A stretch of DNA of 64,000 bases from assembly GCF_022828475.1 (NCBI RefSeq), contig NZ_CP059557.1, positions 5,689,470-5,753,469 on the forward strand, read 5' to 3'. A model generated the notes under the pieces. It searched no databases. It was not told the origin of the DNA and saw nothing but the letters and a program-made list of their open reading frames with translations. Shown here in pieces: positions 1 to 9,935 of the stretch. The position numbers were made by a program, and so were the translations under genes. Position 1 is the first letter of the stretch; each line of letters opens with the position of its first letter. Source of the DNA: Saccharopolyspora gloriosae. Its GTDB lineage: Bacteria; Actinomycetota; Actinomycetes; Mycobacteriales; Pseudonocardiaceae.

Positions 1-1
1 G

Positions 2-163
2 CGGAACATGGCGGTGTACGTGGAGCAGGGCAATGTCGTTGTGGTCGCCCCGCCCGGGGAGACCGCGGTGCTGGCACCATTGGAGGCGGGCCGGCTGCGG
101 GCCGCGATACGAGAGGCCGTGGTGGCCGCCGCGGCACCGGAACAGGTCATTTCGGACCGCTGA
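2..163 (+). CDS. C-terminal end of a hypothetical protein (partial)
   Basis: An open frame enters from the left edge and stops at TGA 161-163. It encodes about 53 residues ending in ...PEQVISDR. The stretch is rich in Val and Ala (VYVEQGNVVVVAPPGETAVL, then a helical LEAGRLRAAIREAV). An in-frame ATG at position 8 could in principle be a start, but no ribosome site is visible in the seven bases before it, so the gene is treated as truncated by the window. I do not recognise the family. It ends 66 bp before the acyl-CoA ligase and points the same way. Confidence 0.5.
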   Translation, partial: RNMAVYVEQGNVVVVAPPGETAVLAPLEAGRLRAAIREAVVAAAAPEQVISDR

Positions 164-196
164 GCTCTTCCCCCGTGCCTCCACTCAAGGCATTAT

Positions 197-210
197 CTAC
201 TGACGAGTAG
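197..210. promoter_or_regulatory. Short palindrome (CTACT-gacg-AGTAG), candidate TetR-type operator
   Basis: A perfect 5-bp inverted repeat with a 4-bp spacer lies just upstream of the GTG start of the acyl-CoA ligase and directly before its GGAGGAG ribosome site. Its form resembles the ACTnnCnAGT operators of TetR-family regulators of actinobacterial lipid genes. That regulatory role is inference. Confidence 0.35.
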
Positions 211-229
211 CTAACTTGGAGGAGAACGC

Positions 230-1930
230 GTGGCACTGTGGCGGCGGTCGGCGGGACGGACACGAGACGTGGCGGCGGAAATGGCCGCCAGAGCCAAGGC
301 GGATCGCCTCAGCTCCAGCCTGCACACCCTCTGGCTGCTGGCCAGGCAAGGAGTGGTGCGCCCGATGCGCCCCGACAAGCTGGTGCGCATCGTGTTCGCG
401 TGGCGGCGCTGGGGCGTGACACCGGCGCTCGGCTATGCCGTCGCCGCCATCCGGCATCCGGACCGGCCTGCCGTGATCGACGAGCGCGGCGCGCTGAGCT
501 TCCTCGAACTGGACCAGCGCACCACCCGCCTGGCGAAGGGCCTGCGCGCCCGCGGCATCACGGACGCCAGCCGGATCGCCGTGCTGTGCCGCAACCACCA
601 CGGGCTCGTCGAGACGATCGTGGCCTGCGGCAAGCTCGGCGTGGACGTGGTGCTGCTCAACACCGGCCTGCGCCCGCAGCAGGTGCGCACCGTGCTCGCC
701 GAACAGCAGGCCGATCTGCTGGTCACCGACGTCGAGTTCACCGAAGAACTCGCAGAGCCGGACTCGGCGGATCCGGACCTCGACGTGGTGCTCGCCTGGA
801 CCGAGGGCACCACCCGCAAGGCCACGCTCGAACACCTCATCGGCAGCTCCACGGCCGGTTCGCTGCCGCGCAGGCCCCGGCACTCGCGGCTCATCGTGCT
901 CACCTCCGGCACCACCGGCACGCCGAAGGGCGCGCGCAGGCCCGCGCCGCCCGGCGTCGGCCCGGCGGCGACGATCATGTCCCGGATGCCGCTGCGCGCC
1001 GGTGAGCGGATCCTGCTGGCGGCCCCGATCTTCCACACCTGGGGGCTGGCCGCGTTCCAGCTCGGCTCCGCGATCGGCGCGACCCTGGTGCTGCGCCGCA
1101 AGTTCGAGCCCCAGCAGGCGCTCGCGGCGGTCCAGCGGCACCGCGCCACGGCGATGTTCATGGTGCCGGTGATGCTGCAGCGGATCCTCGACCTGCCGCA
1201 GGAAGCGAGAGCGCCGTACGACACGTCTTCGCTGCGCATCGTCGCGGCCAGCGGTTCGGCGCTGCCCGCGGACTTGGCGACCCGCTTCCAGCGGGTCTTC
1301 GGCGAGGTCCTCTACAACTTCTACGGTTCCACCGAGGCGTCCTGGGTCAGCATCGCGAACCCGCGGGACCTCGCCGAGTCCCCCGGCACCGCGGGCCGTC
1401 CGCCGCGCGGCACCAGCCTGAAGATCCTCGACGAGCAAGGTGCGCAGGTGCGCGACGGCGAGACCGGACGGATCTTCGTCAGCAACGACATGCTGTTCGA
1501 GGGCTACACCAGCGGCGCGGGCAAGGAAGTGCGCAGCGGCATGCTCAGCACCGGCGACCTGGGGCGGATCGACGAAGCCGGCCGGTTGCAGGTCGTCGGC
1601 CGGGAGGACGACATGATCGTCTCGGGTGGCGAGAACGTGTATCCGAAGGATACCGAGGACGCCATCGCCACGCTTCCCGAGGTCTCCGAGGTCGCGGTGA
1701 TCGGCGTCGACGACTCCGACTTCGGGCAGCGCCTGGCCGCGTTCGTCGTGCTCACCGAGGGCGCGGAACTCGACTCGGACACCGTGCGCGAACGCGTCCG
1801 TCCCACGTTGCCGAAGTTCGCGCTGCCGCGGGACGTCACGTTCCTCGCCGAACTGCCGCGCAACGCCACCGGCAAGGTCGTGCCCGCCCGGCTGCTCGAG
1901 GAATCGGAGCCCACCGAGACCGAACGGTGA
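230..1930 (+). CDS. Long-chain fatty-acid-CoA ligase / acyl-CoA synthetase (FadD-like)
   Basis: A 566-residue ANL-superfamily adenylate-forming enzyme, predicted to activate a carboxylic acid (probably a fatty acid) with ATP and load it onto CoA. The phosphate-binding loop SGTTGTPKG lies near residues 226-234, YGSTEA near 365, a hinge/GENVYP region near 470, and the C-terminal NATGK with the catalytic lysine near 545-549. The first ~60 residues are basic and helical ([20 protein letters not shown]), as in several mycobacterial FadD proteins with membrane-proximal N-termini. The GTG at 230 is chosen because GGAGGAG sits 6 bases upstream. The exact acyl substrate cannot be read from sequence. 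Orn follows in the same direction about 60 bp downstream. Confidence 0.88.
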   Translation: MALWRRSAGRTRDVAAEMAARAKADRLSSSLHTLWLLARQGVVRPMRPDKLVRIVFAWRRWGVTPALGYAVAAIRHPDRPAVIDERGALSFLELDQRTTRLAKGLRARGITDASRIAVLCRNHHGLVETIVACGKLGVDVVLLNTGLRPQQVRTVLAEQQADLLVTDVEFTEELAEPDSADPDLDVVLAWTEGTTRKATLEHLIGSSTAGSLPRRPRHSRLIVLTSGTTGTPKGARRPAPPGVGPAATIMSRMPLRAGERILLAAPIFHTWGLAAFQLGSAIGATLVLRRKFEPQQALAAVQRHRATAMFMVPVMLQRILDLPQEARAPYDTSSLRIVAASGSALPADLATRFQRVFGEVLYNFYGSTEASWVSIANPRDLAESPGTAGRPPRGTSLKILDEQGAQVRDGETGRIFVSNDMLFEGYTSGAGKEVRSGMLSTGDLGRIDEAGRLQVVGREDDMIVSGGENVYPKDTEDAIATLPEVSEVAVIGVDDSDFGQRLAAFVVLTEGAELDSDTVRERVRPTLPKFALPRDVTFLAELPRNATGKVVPARLLEESEPTETER

Positions 1931-1989
1931 TGTCCCCGCGGCGCCGGTGCGGTCCCGGCGCCGCGGGGCACCGCGTTAGGCTCGGTCAG

Positions 1990-2622
1990 GTGAACGACCG
2001 TCTAGTGTGGATCGACTGCGAAATGACCGGGCTCGACCTGGGCTCCGACGCCCTGATCGAGATCGCCGCCCTGGTCACCGATGCCGACCTCAACATCCTC
2101 GGCGACGGCGTGGACATCGTGATCCACGCCCCGGACGAGGCGCTGTCGGGGATGCCCGAAGTGGTGCGCGACATGCACGAACGCTCCGGGCTGACCGAGG
2201 AGGTACGGCGCTCCACGGTCACCACCGCCGAAGCCGAACAACGCGTCCTGGACTACATCCGCGAGCACGTGCCGGAGAACATCTCGGCGCCGCTGGCGGG
2301 AAATTCCATCGCCACCGATCGCGGTTTCATCTCCCGCGACATGCCCGCGCTGGACGCGCACCTGCATTACCGCATGGTGGACGTGTCGTCCATCAAGGAG
2401 CTCTGCAGGCGCTGGTTCCCGCGGATCTACTACGCGCAGCCGGAGAAGGGCCTCGCGCACCGCGCGCTGGCCGACGTGCGGGAATCGATCCGCGAGCTGG
2501 CGTACTACCGCCGGACCGCGTTCGTCCCGCAGCCGGGGCCGAGCAGTGAGCAGGCGCAGGCCGTGGCGGCCGAACTGCTCGACGGCGGCCGCGACGACAC
2601 GGCCTCTCACCAGGTCGAATGA
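1990..2622 (+). CDS. orn: Oligoribonuclease
   Basis: A 210-residue DEDDh 3'-5' exonuclease that degrades 2-5 nt RNA fragments and pGpG in the cytoplasm. The first motif [10 protein letters not shown] supplies Asp and Glu near residues 8-10. [10 protein letters not shown] supplies the second Asp, and [14 protein letters not shown] gives the His and final Asp of the DEDDh signature. The length fits Orn. An in-frame upstream start exists at 1927, but the GTG at 1990 begins right before the conserved [13 protein letters not shown] core and is preferred. The C-terminal ~25 residues are an acidic, probably flexible tail, common in actinobacterial homologues. Confidence 0.93.
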   Translation: MNDRLVWIDCEMTGLDLGSDALIEIAALVTDADLNILGDGVDIVIHAPDEALSGMPEVVRDMHERSGLTEEVRRSTVTTAEAEQRVLDYIREHVPENISAPLAGNSIATDRGFISRDMPALDAHLHYRMVDVSSIKELCRRWFPRIYYAQPEKGLAHRALADVRESIRELAYYRRTAFVPQPGPSSEQAQAVAAELLDGGRDDTASHQVE

Positions 2623-2739
2623 CGAGTTTCACCGGTTCGGCCCTGGTGGCGGGAGCCCGGTGACGACCGGTCTCACGGCGCACGCTAGGATATTCGTGTT
2701 GCTCCGGAAAGCCGGTCGCCCGGTTGATCGGAAGCTGCG

Positions 2740-2815
2740 GTGGGTGTAGCTCAGTAGGTAGAGCACTGGGTTGTGGTCCCAGGAGTCGCGGGTTCGAATC
2801 CCGTCACTCACCCCA
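2740..2815 (+). tRNA. tRNA-His (anticodon GTG)
   Basis: A full cloverleaf can be drawn. The acceptor stem GTGGGTG (2740-2746) pairs with CACTCAC (2805-2811), the D stem is GCTC/GAGC, the anticodon loop is TTGTGGT with GTG at 2773-2775, and the T loop is TTCGAAT. The base before the acceptor is G (2739) and the discriminator is C73 (2812), the G-1:C73 pair that marks tRNA-His. CCA is encoded (2813-2815). Confidence 0.95.
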
Positions 2816-2821
2816 TGCGAA

Positions 2822-2852
2822 AGGCCCGCTCCATTTCGGAGCGGGCCTTTTG
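2822..2852 (+). terminator. Rho-independent terminator after tRNA-His
   Basis: The hairpin arms AGGCCCGCTCC and GGAGCGGGCCT flank a short ATTTC loop, followed by TTTTGT, directly downstream of the tRNA-His gene. Confidence 0.85.
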
Positions 2853-2931
2853 TGTTGTCGCGGCAGGCGGACCCGGAAACGCGAAAGCGCCCCCGAAGGG
2901 GCGCCGCCGCGTCGAATCCGCCGCTATCGGA

Positions 2932-4125
2932 TCAGCGGTTGCCGCCGAGCCATTCGTTCCACGGCACCTGCCAGTCGCCGAATCCGTCCCAAGACCGCAG
3001 GTTCGGCCCGCCGGAATTGGTGATCTCCACAACGTCGCCCTTCTTGAGCAGGTTGTAGACGTACTGGGCGTTGGCGTCGCTCATGTTGATGCAGCCGTGG
3101 CTGACGTTGCTGCTGCCCTGCTGACCGACCGACCAGGGCGCGGCGTGCAGGAACTCACCGCCGTTGGAGATGCGCACCGCCCATTCGACCTCGGTGCGGT
3201 AGCCGCCGTTGTCGACGTCCAGGCCGTAGCTGGAGGAGTCCATGACCTTCTTGCGGTGATGCTCGGTGACCACGTGCGCGCCGTTGTTGGACGGCCACTC
3301 GGGTTTGCCCAGCGAGACGGGCATGGTGCGCTGGGTGACGCCGTTGACCTTCACCGACATCTGGTGGCTGGCGCCGTCGGCGTGCAGCACGACCGCGTCG
3401 CCGATGGTGATCGTGGCGGAGCGGTTCTCCTCGCCCCACGACCCGTTGCCGAGGTCCTTGCCGTAGACGTCCGCGTTCACCGTGATCTTGGTTCCGGGCT
3501 TCCAGTACTCCTGCGGCCGCCAGTGCACCTCGCGGTCGTCGAACCAGTAGAACGCGCCCTCCACGGCCGGTTCGGTCTGGATGCGGATCGCTTCCTCCGC
3601 CTTCGCCTTGTCCGGAGCGGGCGCGTCCTCGGAGAAGTAGAACGCCAGCGGCTGCCCGACGCCGACGGTCTGCCCGTCGAGCGGGTTCATCGACACGTAG
3701 GTCTGGTTCTCGGGTTCGATCGTGGTGAACGTGGTCCGCTGCGTCACCGGCGCCCCGGCGGCGCCTTGCACGGTGAGCTCAGCCGTGTAGGTGGTGCCGT
3801 AGCCGAGGGGTTCGCTCACGCTCCAGCCCGCCCCGTCCGGCGTGACGGTGTTCGCGACCTGCTTGCCGTCCTCGTTCGTCAGCACCGCACCGGTGATCTT
3901 CCCGTGCTCCGCGGCGCCCGTGATCGGGGCGATCGGGGACACCTGCTGCGCCCCGTCGGCCGGATCGAACCGCACGGACGGCGGAGGCGGCGGCGCGGCC
4001 GACTCCTCGCTCCCGGATCCGCTGCAGCTCACGACCAACAACCCCACCAGCGCGACGGTCACGGCAGGCAGCCCGCGAGACCAGCGGCCGGAAACTCTCC
4101 CGACAGAGTTAGAAAACAGCTTCAT
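2932..4125 (-). CDS. L,D-transpeptidase lipoprotein (YkuD domain, LdtMt2-like)
   Basis: A 397-residue predicted lipoprotein that forms 3-3 crosslinks in peptidoglycan on the outer face of the membrane. The N-terminus has a hydrophobic signal ending in the lipobox LVVSC near residue 31. A proline-rich stretch follows, then two immunoglobulin-like domains (residues ~45-250). The C-terminal YkuD domain carries the catalytic signature HGCINMS, with the nucleophilic Cys near residue 348. This order matches mycobacterial LdtMt2. The start at 4125 is chosen because the signal peptide follows at once. The frame is open further upstream, but that extension overlaps the tRNA-Lys region and looks non-coding. 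It is convergent with tRNA-His. Confidence 0.9.
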   Translation of the reverse strand: MKLFSNSVGRVSGRWSRGLPAVTVALVGLLVVSCSGSGSEESAAPPPPPSVRFDPADGAQQVSPIAPITGAAEHGKITGAVLTNEDGKQVANTVTPDGAGWSVSEPLGYGTTYTAELTVQGAAGAPVTQRTTFTTIEPENQTYVSMNPLDGQTVGVGQPLAFYFSEDAPAPDKAKAEEAIRIQTEPAVEGAFYWFDDREVHWRPQEYWKPGTKITVNADVYGKDLGNGSWGEENRSATITIGDAVVLHADGASHQMSVKVNGVTQRTMPVSLGKPEWPSNNGAHVVTEHHRKKVMDSSSYGLDVDNGGYRTEVEWAVRISNGGEFLHAAPWSVGQQGSSNVSHGCINMSDANAQYVYNLLKKGDVVEITNSGGPNLRSWDGFGDWQVPWNEWLGGNR

Positions 4126-4422
4126 GCGTGACTGTCCGTTCGATCCGATCCCCACATCCGCCTCAGACCAGTGTGCATCAAAGCACCGACCGTGTGTCCG
4201 ACGACCAGTCGTGCACGAAGAGTCAACCTGCGGACCTTCGGAGCATGAGACGCACGACGGCACCCGAGGTTGCCCGCCACACCACCGCTCCCCACCTCGA
4301 CCGGCTGAAACACGACTCGGATACTGCTCCAGCACCCCCCGATTCGACCACCGAAACGCCGTGCTAAAGTTTCTTTCGTCGCCAGGGAGACGGTCCAAGA
4401 CCGAAACCCTGGAGGACACCAA

Positions 4423-4495
<73 letters not shown>

Positions 4496-4500
4496 CAGAA

Positions 4501-4533
4501 GCCCCAGGTCATCGGCCTGGGGCATTTCTTTTT
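4501..4533 (+). terminator. Rho-independent terminator after tRNA-Lys
   Basis: The arms GCCCCAGGTC and GGCCTGGGGC pair with one G-T wobble around an ATC loop and are followed by ATTTCTTTTT. Confidence 0.85.
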
Positions 4534-4628
4534 GAGTCGGTTTCCATTCTTTTCGGATCTGATCTCGTCCTCCGGTCTCGGTCGGGTCGACCAGAGCGCG
4601 GCGCCGGGGTCCGGTGCCAGAATCAGAC

Positions 4629-5924
4629 ATGGGTGGAATCGCGGGGAACCTGGCTCTGGTGCTGCTGTTCGTCTTGATCGGCGGCTTCTTCGCCGCTGCC
4701 GAGATCGCGCTGGTGGCGCTGCGGGAAGGTCAGGTTCACAAGCTGGCCGAGCAGGGTCGGCGCGGCCGGCGCGTAGCGGCCTTGCGGGCGGATTCCAATC
4801 GGTTCCTCTCGGCCGTGCAGATCGGCGTCACCTTCGCCGGGTTCTTCGCCTCCAGTTACGGGGGCGCCACGATCGCCGTCCGGCTGCAGCCGGCCCTCGC
4901 CGGCTGGGGCCTGCCCGTCGGGATCGCCGCCACCCTCGCGCTGATCGTGGTGACCGCGCTGGTGTCGTACCTGTCGCTGGTCTTCGGCGAGCTGGTCCCG
5001 AAACGTTTGGCGCTGCAACGCCCGGAAGGCGTCGCGCTGTTGACCGCCGGATTCCTCGATCGACTCGCCACCGTCGCCCGGCCGATGATCTGGTTGCTGT
5101 CGAAGTCGACCGACGGCGTAGTGCGGCTGCTCGGGTTCAATCCGCAGGCCGGCGAAGGCAAGGTCACCCAGGACGAGCTGCGCGACATGGTGCGGACCAA
5201 CGAACAGCTCAGCCTCGAAGAACGGCAGCTGCTCACCGACGCGTTCCAGGCCACCGATCGGGTTCTGTCGGAGGTGATGGTCCCCCGCACCGAGGTCGAC
5301 TTCCTGCCCAGCACGGTGCGCCTGGCCGATGCCGTCAACGAGGTCGGCGACAAGCCGCACTCGCGCTACCCGGTGATCGGCGACAGCGCCGACGAGGTCG
5401 TCGGGTTCATCCACGTGCGGGACCTCCTGCGGCACGATAGCCACGGGCGGTCCACGGTGCGGGAGTTGGCCCGGCCGGTCGTCGCCCTGCCCAGGAGCAA
5501 GCCCGTTCTCGCCGCGTTGTCCGGGATGCGCCAGCACGGCAATCACCTTGCGATCGTCGTCGACGAATACGGGGGCACCGACGGCATCGTCACCATCGAA
5601 GACCTCGTCGAAGAGATCGTCGGCGACATCTGGGACGAGTACGACCCCAGCGCCACCCCGGTCGCGGCACGTGCCGACGGGACCTACGACATCGACGGCC
5701 TCACGCACCACGACGCGGTGCAGGAGCAGACCGGCATCGCGCTTCCGGACGGGCCTTATGACACCGTCGCCGGGTTCGTCATCAGCCGGTTCCAGCGCGT
5801 CCCCGCCGAAGGCGAGTCGATCGACGCGCTCGACCACCGGTTCACCGTGCGCGAAATGGACGGTCGCCGTATCGCCCGGCTCCACATCACCCCGCTCGAC
5901 ACCTCCGGCGGAGACGACCGGTGA
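4629..5924 (+). CDS. CNNM/CBS-domain membrane protein (hemolysin C / CorC family)
   Basis: A 431-residue integral membrane protein of the CNNM transporter family, a proposed Mg2+/Co2+ efflux or regulatory protein. An N-terminal DUF21 domain with three to four membrane spans ([20 protein letters not shown] and later spans to about residue 145) is followed by a tandem CBS pair ([11 protein letters not shown] near 220; [19 protein letters not shown] near 315-335). The C-terminal CorC/HlyC domain covers about residues 345-425. The ATG at 4629 puts the first membrane helix at the N-terminus. A GTG at 4614 adds five residues and is also possible, since neither start has a strong ribosome site. The ion specificity is not readable. 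Confidence 0.85.
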   Translation: MGGIAGNLALVLLFVLIGGFFAAAEIALVALREGQVHKLAEQGRRGRRVAALRADSNRFLSAVQIGVTFAGFFASSYGGATIAVRLQPALAGWGLPVGIAATLALIVVTALVSYLSLVFGELVPKRLALQRPEGVALLTAGFLDRLATVARPMIWLLSKSTDGVVRLLGFNPQAGEGKVTQDELRDMVRTNEQLSLEERQLLTDAFQATDRVLSEVMVPRTEVDFLPSTVRLADAVNEVGDKPHSRYPVIGDSADEVVGFIHVRDLLRHDSHGRSTVRELARPVVALPRSKPVLAALSGMRQHGNHLAIVVDEYGGTDGIVTIEDLVEEIVGDIWDEYDPSATPVAARADGTYDIDGLTHHDAVQEQTGIALPDGPYDTVAGFVISRFQRVPAEGESIDALDHRFTVREMDGRRIARLHITPLDTSGGDDR

Positions 5925-5945
5925 TGACTCCGGTCGCGTGCGGCG

Positions 5946-6782
5946 TCATTCCGGTCGACGGGCGGCGACGGCGAAGTTCAGCGGGATCCGAGGCGCCCCT
6001 TCGGGCAACGTCCAGCCTTGCGGGCAGGCGACGAGAGCCGGGAACGCGGGCCAATCCATGTAGGGCAGCTCGCTGACCGCTTCGATGCGGAGTCCGGCCT
6101 GCAGCAGCGCGCCGATGACGTCGCTCAGGGCGTGGCGCCACTCGTGGACCGTGACGTTGGTGATCTGTCCGTCCGCTTCCCCGGCGTAGGTCTCCCCGTC
6201 GTCGTAGGTGCCGGCGCCACCGCCGCCGAGGTAGTCGTCGGTGATCTCCCACGGCTCGAAGGCCATCGCCCCGAGGATCGGGTGGTCGTCCCGGATGACG
6301 AAGACCCCGCCCGGTTCGAGCAGGTCGTGGATCGACCGCGCCCATGCGGTGAGCTCCGGCAACCACACGATGGTTCCGGCGCTGGTGACGACGACGTCGA
6401 AGCGGCGGTCGACGAACTCCGAGGCGAACCGCGCGTCCCCCTCCACCCACGTGACGTCGTGGCCGTCGGCCTGCGCGAGGCGGGCGGCGTGGCGCAGCGA
6501 GTTGGGTGAGAAGTCGAGCCCGTGGACGTCGACGGCGCCGAGCCGCGCCCAGGAAAGGGTGTCCTGGCCGATGTGGCACTGCAGGTGCAGCAGCGACCTG
6601 TCCTCGACACCGGTTTCCGGCAGGTGCGGGGCCAGCACCGACAGGTCGTTGAGCACCACCGAAGAGATGGCGGTGGGGTCGGACAGGAAGCCGTCGACGT
6701 CGTACATCTGCGAGCGGACGTACACGTCGGCTCGGTCGTCCCAGTTCGCCCGGTTGGCGGCGACGGCCTGGGTCTCGTGCAT
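5946..6782 (-). CDS. Class I SAM-dependent methyltransferase
   Basis: A 278-residue Rossmann-fold methyltransferase. Motif I appears as LLHLQCHIGQDTLSWA (residues ~64-79), a variant of the usual GxGxG loop, followed by an acidic residue in VHGLDFS and motif IV-like DVVVTSAG. The C-terminal half contains the aromatic-rich patch DDYLGGGGAGTYDDGETY. The substrate is unknown. The ATG at 6782 is preceded by AAAGGACAGG. The gene converges with the CBS-domain protein (gap 21 bp) and lies downstream of the DUF1772 gene on the same strand. Confidence 0.8.
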   Translation of the reverse strand: MHETQAVAANRANWDDRADVYVRSQMYDVDGFLSDPTAISSVVLNDLSVLAPHLPETGVEDRSLLHLQCHIGQDTLSWARLGAVDVHGLDFSPNSLRHAARLAQADGHDVTWVEGDARFASEFVDRRFDVVVTSAGTIVWLPELTAWARSIHDLLEPGGVFVIRDDHPILGAMAFEPWEITDDYLGGGGAGTYDDGETYAGEADGQITNVTVHEWRHALSDVIGALLQAGLRIEAVSELPYMDWPAFPALVACPQGWTLPEGAPRIPLNFAVAARRPE

Positions 6783-6869
6783 GGCCTGTCCTTTCTGCGG
6801 AATCAGTGCGCGGACCGACGGCGTTGTATCCCGAACGGAGGGAAGCGGACAACTGATTTTCCACCGTGC

Positions 6870-7391
6870 TCAGCGGCGGGACTCCGATCGGTCTTGACCG
6901 CTTGATATCAGCAGCGCGCAGGACAGGGCCGCCAGTGCGGCGGTCGATGTGACGGCGCGGACGGTGTTCCAGCCGCTCCAAGTCGAGGCGGTGGCCTCGC
7001 GAACGGCGTGCAGGTTCGGCGCGCGATCGGGCGGGCCTGCGGCGGTGAGCGCTTCGTTGAGCGGGAAGTGGACCACGGACGTGATCACGACGGTGGCCAT
7101 GGCCAACAGGAACCCGGCCGTCACCCACGCCCACAGGGCCGGTCGCGTGCGGCGGTGGGTGACGACCGCGATCAGCGCGAGCAAAGGTGCGCCGAGGAAG
7201 GTCGCGAGGAACCACGGGTTGATGAAGGACACGTTGAACTGCTGCATCGCCGCGACGAACGTGCGATCGTCGCCCAGTTCCAGGCCGGGCATCACTCCGC
7301 AGGCGAAGATGTAGTAGGTGCCCGCCTGCAAGCCGTTGGCCACAGTGGCCAGCAGCAGGACCACCGTCGCCGCTCGCCGCGAATCGATCAT
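6870..7391 (-). CDS. DUF1772 (anthrone oxygenase-like) membrane protein
   Basis: A 173-residue protein with four predicted membrane helices: VVLLLATVANGLQAGTYYIF near the N-terminus, WFLATFLGAPLLALIAVV, AWVTAGFLLAMATVVITSVV, and a C-terminal AALAALSCALLIS. The conserved polar patch HFPLNEAL is typical of DUF1772, a family that includes anthrone oxygenases and many uncharacterised proteins. The ATG at 7391 is preferred over the GTG at 7397 because GGAGG lies 8 bases before the former and only 2 before the latter. No function is assigned beyond the family. Confidence 0.7.
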   Translation of the reverse strand: MIDSRRAATVVLLLATVANGLQAGTYYIFACGVMPGLELGDDRTFVAAMQQFNVSFINPWFLATFLGAPLLALIAVVTHRRTRPALWAWVTAGFLLAMATVVITSVVHFPLNEALTAAGPPDRAPNLHAVREATASTWSGWNTVRAVTSTAALAALSCALLISSGQDRSESRR

Positions 7392-7455
7392 CGTCACCGC
7401 CTCCGTGGCCGAATCCCCGCCGCAGCCCCGGATTCGCCGCGTTCGCCCGGGCGGG

Positions 7456-8874
7456 TCAACTCGTTCCTTCCACTTCGCCGCGTTGTTCTTCCAAGGTCTC
7501 GCGGGCCTCTTCCCGGGAGCCCGCGGTGGGTTTCGCTCCGGGCAGCGGGCGGCCCGCGGTCTCCCTCGCGAACCAGGACGCGATCAGGCCGAGCAACCCG
7601 GCGGCCATGAGCACGAATGCGGGAGCCGTGATGTATCCCGTTGCGCTGACCAGGGATTCCGAGATCAACGGGGTGGTGCCGCCGAAGATCGCCACCGAAA
7701 TGTTGAAGCTGATCGAGACGCCGCCGTAGCGGACGTGCGTGGGGAACAGCGCGGGAAGCGTGGAGGGCATCGTCGAGCTGAAGCAGATCAGCATCAGCCC
7801 GATGATGATCAGCCCGCCGATCACGGCTCCGACCGAGCCGTGGCTGATCATCCAGAACGCGGGCCAGGACAGCACGACGAGCGCACCGGATCCGACGGCC
7901 ACGATCGGCAGCCGGCCGATCTTGTCGGAGATCCGGCCCAGGCGCACCACAAAACCCATGATCGCCAGCATCGTGACCAGTACGAACACCAACGCAGAGG
8001 TGTGCGCGTAGTGCAGGTCCGCGGTGATGTAGGTCGGCATGTAGGAGGTGAGCATGTAGTTGACGACGTTGAACACCGCCACCAGCGACACGCAGGTCAG
8101 CACCGGACGCCAGTGGTCGCGGAAGATCGTGCGGTAGACGCCGAGCCCGCGTTCGGCGCCGTGGTCCTCGGAGGACTCCTGTTGCTGCTGCGCGGGTGTC
8201 TCCTCCAGGCGGAACCGCAGGTACAGGCCGACCACGCCGAGCGGCCCGGCCAGCAGGAACGGGATGCGCCAGCCCCAGTTCACCATCTCCTGCTCCCCCA
8301 GCGCGGTGAGCAGGCCCGTGACGACCGCGGCCCCGAGCGCGTAGCCGGTGAGCGTTCCGAACTCCAGCCAGCTCGCCAGGAATCCGCGTCGTTTGTCGGG
8401 TGAGTACTCCGAGACGAACGTGGTGGCGCCGCCGTACTCGCCGCCGGTCGAGAAGCCCTGCACGACCCTGGCGAGCAGCAGCAGGATCGGCGCCCAGATC
8501 CCGATCGTCGCGTACGAGGGGATGAATCCGATGGCCACGGTGCCGAGCGCCATCGTGATCATCGTGATGGCCAGGACGCGTTTGCGACCGAGGCGGTCAC
8601 CGAGCGGGCCGAACACGAATCCGCCCAGCGGCCGGACGATGAACGCGACGGCGAAGGTGGCGAAGGTCGCCAGCAGCTGGACCGTGGGATTTCCGGAGGG
8701 GAAGAAGACCTGCCCGGTGATCACGATCAGGTAGCTGAAGACGCCGAAGTCGAACCACTCCATCATGTTGCCGATGCCCGCGGCCGTCACCGCCCGGCGG
8801 ACTTTGCCCTCTTCGACGATGTCGACCGCGTCCTCCAAGCGCTGTCCGCGCTTGCGCCGGCCTCGTGCGTTCAT
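7456..8874 (-). CDS. MFS metabolite:H+ symporter (MHS family, ProP-like)
   Basis: A 472-residue, 12-helix major facilitator transporter. The helix 1 sequence GNMMEWFDFGVFSYL, GDRLGRKRVL in loop 2-3 and the GGEYGGA motif after QGFS identify the metabolite:H+ symporter subfamily (proline/betaine ProP, ShiA, KgtP). The C-terminal ~30 residues are charged and cytoplasmic (SREEARETLEEQRGEVEG). The start at 8874 is supported by GGGAGGGAC just upstream. A longer upstream frame exists but lacks a better ribosome site. The likely substrate is a zwitterionic osmolyte or organic acid and cannot be fixed from sequence. Confidence 0.85.
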   Translation of the reverse strand: MNARGRRKRGQRLEDAVDIVEEGKVRRAVTAAGIGNMMEWFDFGVFSYLIVITGQVFFPSGNPTVQLLATFATFAVAFIVRPLGGFVFGPLGDRLGRKRVLAITMITMALGTVAIGFIPSYATIGIWAPILLLLARVVQGFSTGGEYGGATTFVSEYSPDKRRGFLASWLEFGTLTGYALGAAVVTGLLTALGEQEMVNWGWRIPFLLAGPLGVVGLYLRFRLEETPAQQQQESSEDHGAERGLGVYRTIFRDHWRPVLTCVSLVAVFNVVNYMLTSYMPTYITADLHYAHTSALVFVLVTMLAIMGFVVRLGRISDKIGRLPIVAVGSGALVVLSWPAFWMISHGSVGAVIGGLIIIGLMLICFSSTMPSTLPALFPTHVRYGGVSISFNISVAIFGGTTPLISESLVSATGYITAPAFVLMAAGLLGLIASWFARETAGRPLPGAKPTAGSREEARETLEEQRGEVEGTS

Positions 8875-9362
8875 CGGCTGTCCCTCCCAGGTCGGGTGTC
8901 CCGGACATCGAGTACCCACGATCGATCAACGGCATGCGGGACGGTTCGCCTCGGATTCACCGCCCCGGCCGCTCGGTGGACGTTGCGCCGGTCCCCGACC
9001 TCGGCGCCCAGCCTCACACCCGGGGGTGCGCCGCACATCTTGATGTGGTCGCCGTGGCTCGGCGCCGCCGAATGTTCGGACATCGGTCTCCGGCTGCGGG
9101 ATTTTTCGGGCACGACTGATCGTTGAGCGGTTTGCCGGGTCCGCGAAGGTCGCATACAGTTAAGTGGAGACGTCCCCGCTTGAATGGATTCTGCTGGAAC
9201 CTTCGATGCCCCGGCCGGTCGCGGCGATCGGCAGCACCCACCGCGACCGCATTCGCCCGTTGCCGTGCCGGTGTCCCGAGCAAGAAGGTCGCCATCTCGG
9301 CACGCTCCGGAACCATCGCGAGACGTCACTTCCCGTCCTTGTCTGATACCGACGGAGACTCC
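8875..9362. other. 488-bp divergent intergenic region, no gene supported
   Basis: This lies between the symporter (minus) and the iron-sulfur oxidoreductase subunit (plus), so it must contain both promoters. Short open frames occur on both strands, but none has a ribosome site and family features together. I see no tRNA and no strong hairpin. Confidence 0.4.
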
Positions 9363-9935
9363 ATGTCCCACCACAGCTCCACCATCACGCTGCGGGTGAA
9401 CGGCGAAACGCGTTCGCTCACGGTCGACAACCGCACCACCCTGCTCGACGCGCTCCGCGAGGACCTCGACCTGATGGGCACCAAGAAGGGCTGCGACCAA
9501 GGGCAGTGCGGCGCGTGCACCGTGCTGCTCGACGGCAAGCGGGCGGTGTCCTGCCTGCAGTTCGCCGTCGGCGTCGACGACTCCGAGGTCACCACCATCG
9601 AAGGCGTCGCCACCGGCGACCGGCTGCACCCGGTGCAGCAGGCGTTCCTGGACTTCGACGGCTACCAGTGCGGCTACTGCACTCCCGGCCAGATCTGTTC
9701 GGCCGTCGCCGTCATCGAGGAGCACGCCGCGGGCTGGCCCAGCGCCGCCACCGACGACGTCCGGCCCGAAGCCGACCCGCCACCACTGGACGCCGCGGAG
9801 ATCCGCGAGCGGATGAGCGGCAACCTGTGCCGCTGCGGCGCCCACAACTCGATCGTGCGGGCGGTCGCGCAGGCCGCCACCATGCGCGAAGCCGAGAGCA
9901 CCGTGTCCCGCGACGGAGCGGAGGTCTCGGCGTGA
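9363..9935 (+). CDS. Xanthine/aldehyde oxidoreductase, [2Fe-2S] subunit (PaoA/YagT-like)
   Basis: A 190-residue electron-transfer subunit of a three-subunit molybdenum hydroxylase. The plant-type [2Fe-2S] cluster is bound by CDQGQCGACTVL plus a downstream Cys in AVSC (residues ~44-66). The second cluster is bound in the C-terminal helical domain by CGYCTPGQ and NLCRCG. An insert between these two motifs (WPSAATDDVRPEADPPPLD) lengthens the protein modestly relative to the family. It heads a tightly coupled operon: its stop overlaps the GTG start of the FAD subunit by four bases. There is no TAT-type signal, so a cytoplasmic enzyme is likely, unlike E. coli PaoA. Confidence 0.9.
   Translation: MSHHSSTITLRVNGETRSLTVDNRTTLLDALREDLDLMGTKKGCDQGQCGACTVLLDGKRAVSCLQFAVGVDDSEVTTIEGVATGDRLHPVQQAFLDFDGYQCGYCTPGQICSAVAVIEEHAAGWPSAATDDVRPEADPPPLDAAEIRERMSGNLCRCGAHNSIVRAVAQAATMREAESTVSRDGAEVSA

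Noticed and set aside
8871-9085. Possible small minus-strand gene upstream of the MHS symporter
   Set aside because: It has an ATG but no clear ribosome site or recognisable features, and it overlaps the symporter ribosome site.
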